Positions 35,791-43,537 of a stretch of DNA of 64,000 nt are shown in pieces. Made by a program: the position numbers and the translations under genes. Each line of letters opens with the position of its first letter. Position 1 is the first letter of the stretch. Source of the stretch: M3007 sp964550795 (GTDB taxonomy: Bacteria; Bacteroidota; Bacteroidia; Chitinophagales; Saprospiraceae); the NCBI GenBank assembly GCA_964550795.1, contig CAZKBH010000007.1, positions 1-64,000 of the forward strand. Reading direction: 5' to 3'. A model generated the notes under the pieces. The model was given only the letters and a program-made list of their open reading frames with translations, did no database searches and was not told the DNA's origin.

Positions 35791-36039
35791 ATGCAAACAA
35801 TGATAAAATTTTCAGTGGTTGCGGTAGTTCTCTTTTTCGCTGGCATTTTCGCAGCTACGGGAAAAAGTGTGCTAGAAAAAAAATCAGGAATAGCTGATTT
35901 TATGGTAGCAAGTAACCGTCAACCCGTACAATTATTGTGTGTGGATGACAATGGCAAACGCTGCACGTATGGTAACAGTTGTCAAACAGGTCCACACACT
36001 TGTGATGAAAACCCTTGTCCCGCATGCGCGGGCGAGTAA
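35791..36039 (+). CDS. Second exported cysteine-rich peptide precursor
   Basis: An 82-residue precursor with a hydrophobic N-terminus (KFSVVAVVLFFAGIFAATG), a short leader (GIADFMVASNRQPVQ) and a C-terminal core with six cysteines: LLCVDDNGKRCTYGNSC...HTCDENPCPAC. The core shares RCTxG and Cx-x-NxCP with the peptide at 35294, so the two belong to one divergent family. ADFMVASN sits where NVEALA peptides have their SDLxLANVEALA signature; this resemblance is weak. The spacing and lack of an obvious promoter suggest co-transcription with the upstream peptide gene and the propeller gene, which follows after 37 bp. Confidence 0.7.
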   Translation: MQTMIKFSVVAVVLFFAGIFAATGKSVLEKKSGIADFMVASNRQPVQLLCVDDNGKRCTYGNSCQTGPHTCDENPCPACAGE

Positions 36040-36076
36040 GGCCTACATCCAAAACCTTTAAATTTTTAATAGTATC

Positions 36077-37264
36077 ATGAAAATCAAACTTTTGCTTTTA
36101 ATTTGTTCTTGTGTGGTAGCATGCTTTTTCGGCGCGTGTAAAACAACTCAAGACAACAGTTCTTCCAGTTTTCATTCTGTTGAAGTGAAGAGTCGAGCTT
36201 CAAAGCAGCAGTTGGCGGACTTTTTTAGTTTGGAAGGATATACCACTCTTGAGTCTAATGCTTTGCATGAGATTCGAGGAATTGAAGATGTCGTGTATTC
36301 TGGCGACCAATTGTTTGTTTTAGATAATGCAACAGATTTTCAAAACATTTGGTCTTTTAGCCTTACCGGAAATTATACCGGAAGTATAGGGCACTATAGC
36401 GAGACACAAGTCGAAGGTTATGGCGGCTTAAATGATATTTGCTTGAGTAATATGGGGGATGAGATTATTGGTCTTGATGCTGGCAAACTTTCATTCAAAC
36501 GTTATGGTTTGCAAGGCGACTTGAGATCAATTCTTCCTAATGGGATGTATGGAGAAAATGTAGAATTGTTGAGAAGCGGTAATTATGTTGTGTACAATGA
36601 ATACGGCGCAAGTGATATTTCAAAAAGGTTTCACCTTGTTTTCTATGATGAAAAAGGGAATCTGACCAAACGTTTAGTGCCCTATGATGAAAAATTTGAA
36701 GGGATGGCCTATGAATTTACTGGATTCTTATCTCGTTCATCTGGCTCTTTATGGTTCAGTCCGCCATTTAACGACACGATTTACACTGTATCCGAAAAGG
36801 GAATCACGCCAGAATATTACTTTGACTTTGGTAGCCTGTCCATCCCCAGTCACTTGCGTGAAGATAAAATAGATGGTTGGGATGTTGATAACTTCGCCTA
36901 TATCATGTCATCTTTTGTCAAGTTGGGGAACCTGTCGATTTTTGAGTATTATGCTGAACAAAGATTGAATTTTGGGTTATATGATGATAAAACAGGTTTA
37001 TTCCTTAGATTTGATGATGCAAAACGAGATGAATACTCAGAATTACTTAGGGTTGGAAAAATTTATCCCAAGGATAATCAATCTTTCGCTTTGGTGTTGG
37101 ATACAAAACGCATCAAATACCTGACACAAAAAGGCATTATAAATTTTGAATATTTCAAGGCTAATCATCCTCGATTTTTAGAGGATCTTCATGCAGCAGC
37201 TTCAAAAGAACGCGCCTTTATGGTTTTACACCTATCTGTAAAACCCGGGGCAAGCGTTGAATAA
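36077..37264 (+). CDS. 6-bladed beta-propeller lipoprotein
   Basis: A 395-residue lipoprotein (lipobox FGAC near residue 21). Its blades follow the pattern of the Bacteroidota 6-bladed beta-propeller family: LESNALHEIRGIEDVVYSGDQLFVLD, IWSFSLTGNYTGSIGHYSETQVEGYGGLNDIC, IIGLDAGKLSFKRYGLQG. In Bacteroides these propellers accompany short exported NVEALA-type peptides, as here. A role in binding, displaying or processing the peptides encoded at 35294 and 35791 is inferred from adjacency only. It is AT-rich like the peptide genes and ends the island, with a bidirectional hairpin at 37290-37328. Confidence 0.78.
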   Translation: MKIKLLLLICSCVVACFFGACKTTQDNSSSSFHSVEVKSRASKQQLADFFSLEGYTTLESNALHEIRGIEDVVYSGDQLFVLDNATDFQNIWSFSLTGNYTGSIGHYSETQVEGYGGLNDICLSNMGDEIIGLDAGKLSFKRYGLQGDLRSILPNGMYGENVELLRSGNYVVYNEYGASDISKRFHLVFYDEKGNLTKRLVPYDEKFEGMAYEFTGFLSRSSGSLWFSPPFNDTIYTVSEKGITPEYYFDFGSLSIPSHLREDKIDGWDVDNFAYIMSSFVKLGNLSIFEYYAEQRLNFGLYDDKTGLFLRFDDAKRDEYSELLRVGKIYPKDNQSFALVLDTKRIKYLTQKGIINFEYFKANHPRFLEDLHAAASKERAFMVLHLSVKPGASVE

Positions 37265-37289
37265 TTTGATGTGTCTTGTATAAGAACTT

Positions 37290-37328
37290 AACCCAGCCAA
37301 TCGGAATTGAATTTCGGTTGGCTGGGTT
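37290..37328. terminator. 39-nt near-perfect palindrome, bidirectional terminator
   Basis: Arms 37290-37308 and 37310-37328 (AACCCAGCCAA... and complement) pair over 19 bp with two G-U wobbles around one base. TTTT follows on the plus strand. It lies between the convergent propeller and membrane-protein genes and could serve both. Confidence 0.75.
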
Positions 37329-37344
37329 TTGTAAAATCCCCCCC

Positions 37345-37845
37345 TCAAAACCCCGGCAACTTATCTATCACCCTTCTCAATAAATCCGGACGAAATCCAG
37401 CGAGAAATGCGATAAAGGATACCACACCCGCCACACGGAAATACTGTTCTTTAGTAGTCGTTTCGAAAGGATTTTCCATTAAAAGATAAGCGCCAGCCAT
37501 TAAGGCGAGGTAAAAAAGCAATCCTGCAATCCCGCCTCCAAGAATCCGGGAGCCTTCTTTTTGTGGCCGAATTTGCTCCACCCCAATTTCCAGACTTCGC
37601 AGCAAAGAGCGACAAAGTGCGCCACTCAAGCCCGCCAAAACGGATAGAATACCCAGATTGGTCGGTATCCAGGCCGATACCACGAACAGGAAATCACTGA
37701 AATTGAATTCCTTAGAGAGGTTTGCACGGATTGGATTGGTATCCACAAAAGCCCCTAAACTGAACGTAAGGAGCCAAAGAATCAGGCAAACAAAAGTGAG
37801 TAAGTATCTGGGTACCATGGCTTTGTATTGTTTTCGAGTTGTCAT
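37345..37845 (-). CDS. Hypothetical integral membrane protein
   Basis: A 166-residue protein of unknown family. The ATG at 37845 is preferred over the one at 37863. About four membrane segments are visible: YLLTFVCLILWLLTFSLGAF, DFLFVVSAWIPTNLGILSVLAGL, ILGGGIAGLLFYLALMAGAYLLM and a C-terminal VAGVVSFIAFLAGF. Between the second and third lies a charged loop (RSLEIGVEQIRPQKEGSR). The array of ACCAAT-type repeats begins 30 bp upstream of its start. Confidence 0.6.
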   Translation of the reverse strand: MTTRKQYKAMVPRYLLTFVCLILWLLTFSLGAFVDTNPIRANLSKEFNFSDFLFVVSAWIPTNLGILSVLAGLSGALCRSLLRSLEIGVEQIRPQKEGSRILGGGIAGLLFYLALMAGAYLLMENPFETTTKEQYFRVAGVVSFIAFLAGFRPDLLRRVIDKLPGF

Positions 37846-37874
37846 AAACTCAACTCTTGTCAACTATTTTCGAA

Positions 37875-38008
37875 CATCACCAATCCACCAATCCACCCAT
37901 CACCAAACCACCAATCACCAATCCACCAATCCACCAATCCACCAATCCACCAATCACCAATCCACCAATCACCAATCCACCAATCACCAATCACCAATCC
38001 ACCAAATC
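37875..38008. repeat. Degenerate ACCAATC/CACCAATC short-unit array
   Basis: About 134 bp of alternating ACCAATC and CACCAATC-type 7-8 nt units fill nearly all of the 168-bp gap between the DUF6340 gene and the membrane-protein gene. A similar array lies at 48511-48600. Confidence 0.9.
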
Positions 38009-38013
38009 ATAGT

Positions 38014-39087
38014 TCAGACGCGTTTACCCGGCATCTGCGCATCCACCTTCCGGGCATCATTTTGACGGCGTTTGATGGTGTTGATGTACTCGCGCGCTTT
38101 TTTGTTTCCGTATGTTTGATAGGCTTTGTTGGCCCACTCAAGGGCTAGATCCAGGTTCCCACTTATTTCGGAGGCAACCGCCATGTTGTAGGCTGCGCGT
38201 CCGGCGGCCTTCCGATTCGTGGTAGCCGAAAGTGCGATGACGCGTTTCCAAAGTCCCGTCGCTTTTTCTATATCGCGATCTTGCAGATGCCGGGCGGCAC
38301 TTTTCATCTGCCCCTTGTAGCCTTTGGCCTTGTGGTAATACGCGCGACTGATGTTGACGTAAATCGGAGCGATGCGTGCGCCATATTCAATGCCCACGTT
38401 GTAGGCCACATCCCGGGTCACATCCACTTGTGCAGGCAGGTTGTTGAGTGCAGCCCGGTCGGTGGTGCCGCTGCCGGTTCGTTCCAGGTAATCGTCCGTG
38501 ACGTATTCATCCAGGATGATTTTGGTCTTTGGGTCGTAGAGCCTCCAACCAATCCGGACACTGGTTCTTTGCTGCGAACGGTAGGTTGTGACGGTATATT
38601 TTTTGCCGGTTTTATCCTTTTTGGTCTCGGCCACCGGGCGGGAACTACGCGCGTTGTCGGAATCAAACGACTCGATGGTTACCACGGCATTTGTGCCATA
38701 ATCCCGGCAGATTTTCTCCACCTCAGCCCATTCCATGGCTGGGGGCATACGTCCGCCGGATTTGCTCCCGGTCATTTCAATGCCAGTACTTTTAACTTGA
38801 AAACGCGGGGTTCGGGTGAGTGCATTCGTGAGTCCATCCACAGCGGTTTGGCGGCTCCGGCGATCCTGCCCGATTTGTTCGCCCGTGAGCAGACCCTCAA
38901 AAAAATTGGACCACCCGTTGGATGGTTTGCTGCGATCCACCACCGCGACGGTGGTAATGTGCTCCGGCAGGGTCATCTGAGCGGGCTGGAGCACTCGGAG
39001 CGTTGTGTTGCGCATACAAGCACCTTGTAAAAGTGCAAACGCAATCAAGCAAACGAACGTGGGAAATTGTTTTCGGATCATCATCAT
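38014..39087 (-). CDS. DUF6340 family lipoprotein with TPR-like C-terminus
   Basis: A 357-residue lipoprotein; the lipobox is LQGAC near residue 24. The N-terminal half (HITTVAVVDRSKPSNGWSNFFEGLLTGEQIGQDRR) is characteristic of the Bacteroidota DUF6340 family, whose function is unknown. The C-terminal 120 residues hold two TPR-like helix pairs (AARHLQDRDIEKATGLWKRVI, AAYNMAVASEISGNLDLALEWANKAY). It is probably attached to a cell-envelope membrane. Any of the first three Met codons could be the start. The 3' end abuts the short-unit array at 37875-38008. Confidence 0.8.
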   Translation of the reverse strand: MMMIRKQFPTFVCLIAFALLQGACMRNTTLRVLQPAQMTLPEHITTVAVVDRSKPSNGWSNFFEGLLTGEQIGQDRRSRQTAVDGLTNALTRTPRFQVKSTGIEMTGSKSGGRMPPAMEWAEVEKICRDYGTNAVVTIESFDSDNARSSRPVAETKKDKTGKKYTVTTYRSQQRTSVRIGWRLYDPKTKIILDEYVTDDYLERTGSGTTDRAALNNLPAQVDVTRDVAYNVGIEYGARIAPIYVNISRAYYHKAKGYKGQMKSAARHLQDRDIEKATGLWKRVIALSATTNRKAAGRAAYNMAVASEISGNLDLALEWANKAYQTYGNKKAREYINTIKRRQNDARKVDAQMPGKRV

Positions 39088-39239
39088 TGGTTTGGTTTTG
39101 ATTCAATTGTGTTTCGGCTCTCAGGGCTGGATTGCTGAAGACTTTAGCACAAATAATTGAAAATCAATACTTTGTATGTGAATCTCCAGCAATCCAAGGT
39201 CCAAAAAATACAGCGTAGGTCTGAATTTTAGTCAAAGAT

Positions 39240-39533
39240 TTACGCTCCTTTATATTCGCCCTGAATGGACGACTTAACAACGCGGATAAATGTTTTTTCA
39301 TCCACCATAAGCCGAACAACCGGGCCATCAATTTTAGTGATTCGTCCGATAATACCCGAATTGGTAATGACTTCCATGCCTTCACGCAGGCTTTCAACAA
39401 ATTTTTGCTGCTCCTTTTGCTTTTTAATCTGCGGGCGAATGAGGAAGAAATAGAAGACAATAATGATGAGGAAAGGGAAAAGCATTCCGAGCATTCCGCT
39501 GCCTGCGGGGGCTTGTAACAGTGTGTGGTACAT
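39240..39533 (-). CDS. yajC: Sec translocase accessory subunit YajC
   Basis: A 97-residue membrane protein of the SecDF-YajC complex, which supports protein export. One transmembrane helix (MLGMLFPFLIIIVFYFFLIRPQIKKQKEQQKF) carries the family signature FYFFLIRPQ-KKxKE. The cytoplasmic part is GMEVITNSGIIGRITKIDGPVVRLMVDEKTFIRVVKSSI. Its length is normal. SecDF is not adjacent. A terminator at 39596-39630 separates it from the upstream M16 gene. Confidence 0.95.
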   Translation of the reverse strand: MYHTLLQAPAGSGMLGMLFPFLIIIVFYFFLIRPQIKKQKEQQKFVESLREGMEVITNSGIIGRITKIDGPVVRLMVDEKTFIRVVKSSIQGEYKGA

Positions 39534-39595
39534 GATTGATGGTTGAATTGTAGAATGGCGGCCCGGCTATTTGGTCTAAAAACACCGAACACAAG

Positions 39596-39630
39596 AAAAA
39601 AAGCACCCTGCCATTCTCTGACAGGGTGCG
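39596..39630 (-). terminator. Rho-independent terminator of the M16 operon
   Basis: On the minus strand GCACCCTG pairs with CAGGGTGC around an 11-nt loop, followed by TTTTTTTCTTG. It lies 66 bp after the M16 stop. Confidence 0.88.
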
Positions 39631-39695
39631 CAAAGGTATGTTTTGAGCGATTTTACAAGCAGAAATTTTCTGCTGCTTTTCGTTTTAGTACTTTT

Positions 39696-41870
39696 TTAAA
39701 GTTTAAAGATGGCATCGTCCACCCCGGCATTCACTTTAACATCAAGGATGCTGACCTTGAAAGGAACCGGGAATACCCCGCTCACCATCATGCTCCGTGG
39801 CAATTTGATGCCGCCAACTTCCTGATAATCAGAGATGTCAACCGTATTCGTGCTCGGATTGCCGTCCATGCCTACGCCCATGCTCACCTCGCGAACTTTG
39901 AGGCTGGTTTTGGTATCGTAGTATTCGGTGTACTTTTTGCCATCAAAACGTTCTACTTCAATGACATAAGCGTTGCTGCCGTTCACTTCTTCGATGCCTT
40001 TAAGGGCAAATTTGTAGCCATCACTTTTGTAATTGGCTTCCTTGCAAAACGCAGCTTGTTCCTTCAAATCATTGAGTTGGGTGCCTTCCAGGCTTTCCGT
40101 CTGGCCCATAGCCGTTTGAAATGCCTGTGCCCCGTCGTACAATTGTTTGTTCATCACCTGGCCGCCCATGCTCATCTCCACGAGGAGTTTGTTGCCGCCT
40201 TTTTGCGAGGTTTTGATCGTGAACGAAGGACCGCGCATCTGCATGCTTGCCTCCGACTGCAAATCCTTCACGCCACGGATTTTTTCGCGGCCGCCAATGG
40301 CATTCAAATAATCTTCCACAATCTGCTCGGCATTAAGTCCGGCGGGCATAGGGGTATTGTTCGTTTTTACCGGATTGCCATAAGCATCGAAAAAATTGAT
40401 TTTTCCATCCGCCGAAAACTGTGTCAAACGCTCGGCAACATCCTCCTTATTTCCCACCACGACGATGTGCGCGCGATCAGCACGAATGTATTTTTTCGCC
40501 ATGGCCTGTACTTCCTCGGCGGTCACGTTTTGGAGCACTTCCAGGTATTTTTCATAATAATCAGCGGGCAATTTGTAGCGCGCCGTGCTCAATGCAAACG
40601 TTGCAACGGTTCCGGGTTCTTCCAAACTTCTTGAAAAATTACCGGCCATTACATTTTTAACCACCTGCAATTCCTCTTTGCTCACCTTTTCTTCACCCAA
40701 ACGGCGCATTTCTTTCATCATTTCGATGATGCTGCTATCCGTCACGACGTTGCGGACACTGGCGGAAGCATTAAAAGATCCTACCAATTTGTCGGGGTTG
40801 AGCGAGCTGCCGGAGCCGTAGGTCCAGCCGTGGCCTTCCCGCAAATTGCTGTTCAAACGGCTGTTGAAATACCCGCCGAGCAACGAATTGGTCACCCTTG
40901 CACGAATCACATCCGCCACCCCCGGCTGCAAATCAACGGGGTAGGTCACGTTAATGACCGACTGAACGGCGCCTGGCTTGTGCACAAAATCCACCTGCGT
41001 CTTTTCCGGTGCGCGCGGAACTGCATAATTGTGCTTGGGTACTTCTGCCTTGGCCCATTTCCCAAAATATTGCTTGGCCTGTTTTTCAGCCTGTGCTTTG
41101 CTAACATCCCCGGTGATTACCAGGTAAGCGATGTTGGGCTTGAAATAGGTGTTGTAGTGGTTTTTGATTTGATCAAGGGTGATTTTTGCCAAAGTTGCAT
41201 CGGTCATGATTTCCCCATACGGGTGATCTTTGCCATAACGCAAGACAGAGGCTACATTTCGTGCAATCGCATTGGCATCGTCTTTTTGGGAAGCGAGGCC
41301 GCTTTCGGCGCGTTTTTTGGCTTTGTCTAACTCCTCCTCCGGAAATGCCGGATTGAGCAATACGTCCGACATGATGGCCAGTAATTTGTCGCTGTGCTTG
41401 CTGAGACAGCTGCCACTCACACCGTTTGCATCCGAAAAAAGGGATGCGCCCAGGAAGTCAACCTGCTCGTCAATTTGCGCTTTGGTTCGGGTTTTAGTGC
41501 CTTTGGCAAGCAATTCCCCGGTCAGGTCCAGATACCCCGCAGCGTCTTTTTCCAACACTGGGTCGTTGTCCACGAAAACACGGTAGGATACCTTGGGGAG
41601 TTTATTGTTTTCCACCACAATAACGGTCAGGCCATTGTCCAGTACAAAAGTTTCGGCTGCGCCGATTTGAACCTTGGGTGCATTTCCAGGCGCCGGGGAC
41701 ATTTTACGCACGTCTCCGGTAGGCAAAGGAATCTGTGGTGCTTTACTGGTAGAAACCGCCGGAGCATTGCCCGGGGCTGGCTTGGTAGCACTTGTTTTAT
41801 CGGCCGATTTAGGTGAACAGGCAGCTACGAAGAGCGCAAGTCCTATGATTGGAAAGAGTATTTTTTTCAT
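39696..41870 (-). CDS. M16B lipoprotein, non-catalytic subunit fused to a LolA-like domain
   Basis: A 724-residue lipoprotein (lipobox VAAC near residue 18) with an Ala/Pro/Lys-rich linker to about residue 65. The M16 fold spans about 70-500, but the zinc motif is gone: GYLDLTGELL stands where HxxEH should be. The substrate-side R/Y signature is kept (GGYFNSRLNSNLREGHGWTYG). This is the pattern of the B subunit in heterodimeric M16B proteases. The C-terminal 210 residues (EQIVEDYLNAIGG...KLPRSMMVSG) resemble the LolA/outer-membrane-lipoprotein-sorting fold and are an addition. The catalytic partner is encoded 50 bp upstream. Confidence 0.87.
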   Translation of the reverse strand: MKKILFPIIGLALFVAACSPKSADKTSATKPAPGNAPAVSTSKAPQIPLPTGDVRKMSPAPGNAPKVQIGAAETFVLDNGLTVIVVENNKLPKVSYRVFVDNDPVLEKDAAGYLDLTGELLAKGTKTRTKAQIDEQVDFLGASLFSDANGVSGSCLSKHSDKLLAIMSDVLLNPAFPEEELDKAKKRAESGLASQKDDANAIARNVASVLRYGKDHPYGEIMTDATLAKITLDQIKNHYNTYFKPNIAYLVITGDVSKAQAEKQAKQYFGKWAKAEVPKHNYAVPRAPEKTQVDFVHKPGAVQSVINVTYPVDLQPGVADVIRARVTNSLLGGYFNSRLNSNLREGHGWTYGSGSSLNPDKLVGSFNASASVRNVVTDSSIIEMMKEMRRLGEEKVSKEELQVVKNVMAGNFSRSLEEPGTVATFALSTARYKLPADYYEKYLEVLQNVTAEEVQAMAKKYIRADRAHIVVVGNKEDVAERLTQFSADGKINFFDAYGNPVKTNNTPMPAGLNAEQIVEDYLNAIGGREKIRGVKDLQSEASMQMRGPSFTIKTSQKGGNKLLVEMSMGGQVMNKQLYDGAQAFQTAMGQTESLEGTQLNDLKEQAAFCKEANYKSDGYKFALKGIEEVNGSNAYVIEVERFDGKKYTEYYDTKTSLKVREVSMGVGMDGNPSTNTVDISDYQEVGGIKLPRSMMVSGVFPVPFKVSILDVKVNAGVDDAIFKL

Positions 41871-41920
41871 TCTAAAATATTGAAAATCAAAAAGATGTGG
41901 GTTCTTGAAGCCGTGTGGAA

Positions 41921-43240
41921 TTAAGGCTTTGCAGGTTGTGGCAACCAGTGAAGGATCACGCGGGAATTTTTGTTGAAATACTTGTTGGCTGCAGCGCGGA
42001 TATCTTCCCGGGTCACTTTGCGGTAACGATCCAGCTCCGTATTGATGAGGTTGGCGTCGCCGTAGTACATCTCGTATTGGGCGAGGTTTTCGGCAATACC
42101 GGCTACGCTGTTGTTGGCAGAAATGAAGTCGTTTTCGACCTGATTTTGCAGCTTTTGAAATTCGAGTTCGGAAATTAGGTTGACCTGAATATCGCTGATA
42201 ACCTCGTCCATACTCTTCTCCAGATCGGCCACATCTACTCCAAGATTCGCGATGCCGAAGCAGATGTTGGCGCCGGGATCTTCCAATTCAAGCGCAAACG
42301 AGCCGGCAAACACTGCTTTCTGCTGCTCATCTACAATGTTCTTCTGCATCCGGCTGCTCTCGCCCTGACTGAGTACCATGCCAAGCATTTTGACGGCATA
42401 AAACTCCTTGGTACCCTGCGCTGGAATATGGTAGGCAAAAATTACCGCAGGCAGTTGGATATTGTCGTAAACGGTGTCGCGGACAACTTTTGTAAAGGCT
42501 GGTTCTGGCGGGAATTTGCGCTGAATCTCTCCTTTTCCGCGTGGAATATCCTTGAAATACAGATCAATCAGTTTTTTGGTTTGTTCAATGTCCAGGTCAC
42601 CCGCGATGCTCAGGATGGCATTGTCGGGGCGGTAAAAATCCTTGTAAAACTGCTTGTAATCAGCCTCTTCAGCGGCATCGAGGTCTTCCATGGAACCGAT
42701 GACCGAACTTTTGTAAGGGTGTACGGTGTACAAACGTTTAAGTGTTTCTTCCAAAAGTTTGCCGTACGGCTGGTTGTCAATCCGCTGGCGGCGTTCTTCT
42801 TTGACCACCTGGCGCTGGGTTTCTACGCCAATCTGTTCCACTTTTGCATGAAGCATGCGCTCACTTTCCAGCCAAAGGCCGAGGCCGAGTTGATTGCTAG
42901 GCAAAACTTCATAGTAATAAGTGCGGTCGTACGAGGTATTGGCATTGTTCATGCCGCCCGCATTGTTGATGTAATCATCAAATTCCCCGCGCTTGATGTT
43001 TTCAGAACCTTCAAAAAGAAGGTGCTCAAAAAAGTGGGCGAAGCCGGAGCGTTTGGGCTTTTCGTTTTTGGAACCCACATGGTACATAACAGACACCGCC
43101 ACGATTGGAGTGGAGTGGTCTTCGTGCAACAATACTTTAAGGCCGTTGGACAGTTCGTATTCAACAAACTGGATGTTTTGGGCAATCACTGTATCGGAAA
43201 AGAGCGCAGCGACGCAAAAGAGCAGAATTGTCTTTTTCAT
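41921..43240 (-). CDS. M16B zinc metallopeptidase, catalytic subunit
   Basis: A 439-residue exported protease. The start at 43240 gives the signal peptide MKKTILLFCVAALFSDTVIAQ. The inverted zinc motif HFFEHLLFEGS (HxxEH) and the downstream Glu region (ERMLHAKVEQIGVETQRQVVKEERRQRID) are intact. The R/Y substrate signature typical of the partner is replaced by QGESSRMQKNIVDEQQKAVFAG. It is the first gene of a two-gene operon, and the product likely pairs with the 724-residue lipoprotein to form one active periplasmic peptidase. Confidence 0.92.
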   Translation of the reverse strand: MKKTILLFCVAALFSDTVIAQNIQFVEYELSNGLKVLLHEDHSTPIVAVSVMYHVGSKNEKPKRSGFAHFFEHLLFEGSENIKRGEFDDYINNAGGMNNANTSYDRTYYYEVLPSNQLGLGLWLESERMLHAKVEQIGVETQRQVVKEERRQRIDNQPYGKLLEETLKRLYTVHPYKSSVIGSMEDLDAAEEADYKQFYKDFYRPDNAILSIAGDLDIEQTKKLIDLYFKDIPRGKGEIQRKFPPEPAFTKVVRDTVYDNIQLPAVIFAYHIPAQGTKEFYAVKMLGMVLSQGESSRMQKNIVDEQQKAVFAGSFALELEDPGANICFGIANLGVDVADLEKSMDEVISDIQVNLISELEFQKLQNQVENDFISANNSVAGIAENLAQYEMYYGDANLINTELDRYRKVTREDIRAAANKYFNKNSRVILHWLPQPAKP

Positions 43241-43461
43241 GTTAAAATTGAGTGGTGTAAAAATGCGATGCAAAAGTCTATAAAAGGGATTTTAAGAATG
43301 CGTTGATTCGATGAAAGTTTTGCAATTCACTACCAAAACCAGTAAATTGATTCTTTGGAGGGCGAAAAAAGTTATGATTCTGATGATTTGACGGAGATAA
43401 ATACCTGATTTTAAAATGATTACAAAAACTCGATTCTCAAACCCACTTGTGCGCTACAACA

Positions 43462-43509
43462 AAAAAATTGGCGCCAGAACAACCAAAGCTGTTGTGGCGC
43501 CAATTTTTT
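43462..43509 (-). terminator. Terminator of the amidohydrolase gene
   Basis: A 15-bp perfect stem (TGGCGCCAATTTTTT and complement) with a further ACAAC/GTTGT inner pairing, 28 bp after the gene stop. T runs flank both sides. Confidence 0.85.
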
Positions 43510-43537
43510 GGTAAATTCAAGCACAAATATTGCCTGA

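Noticed and set aside
37875..38008. Possible CRISPR array
   Set aside because: Units are only 7-8 nt without unique spacers and no cas genes are present; it is a low-complexity repeat.
39543..40634. 363-codon plus-strand frame
   Set aside because: It runs antisense to the M16 lipoprotein and across its terminator; a shadow frame.
42428..43306. 292-codon plus-strand frame
   Set aside because: Antisense to the catalytic M16 gene; no recognisable domain.
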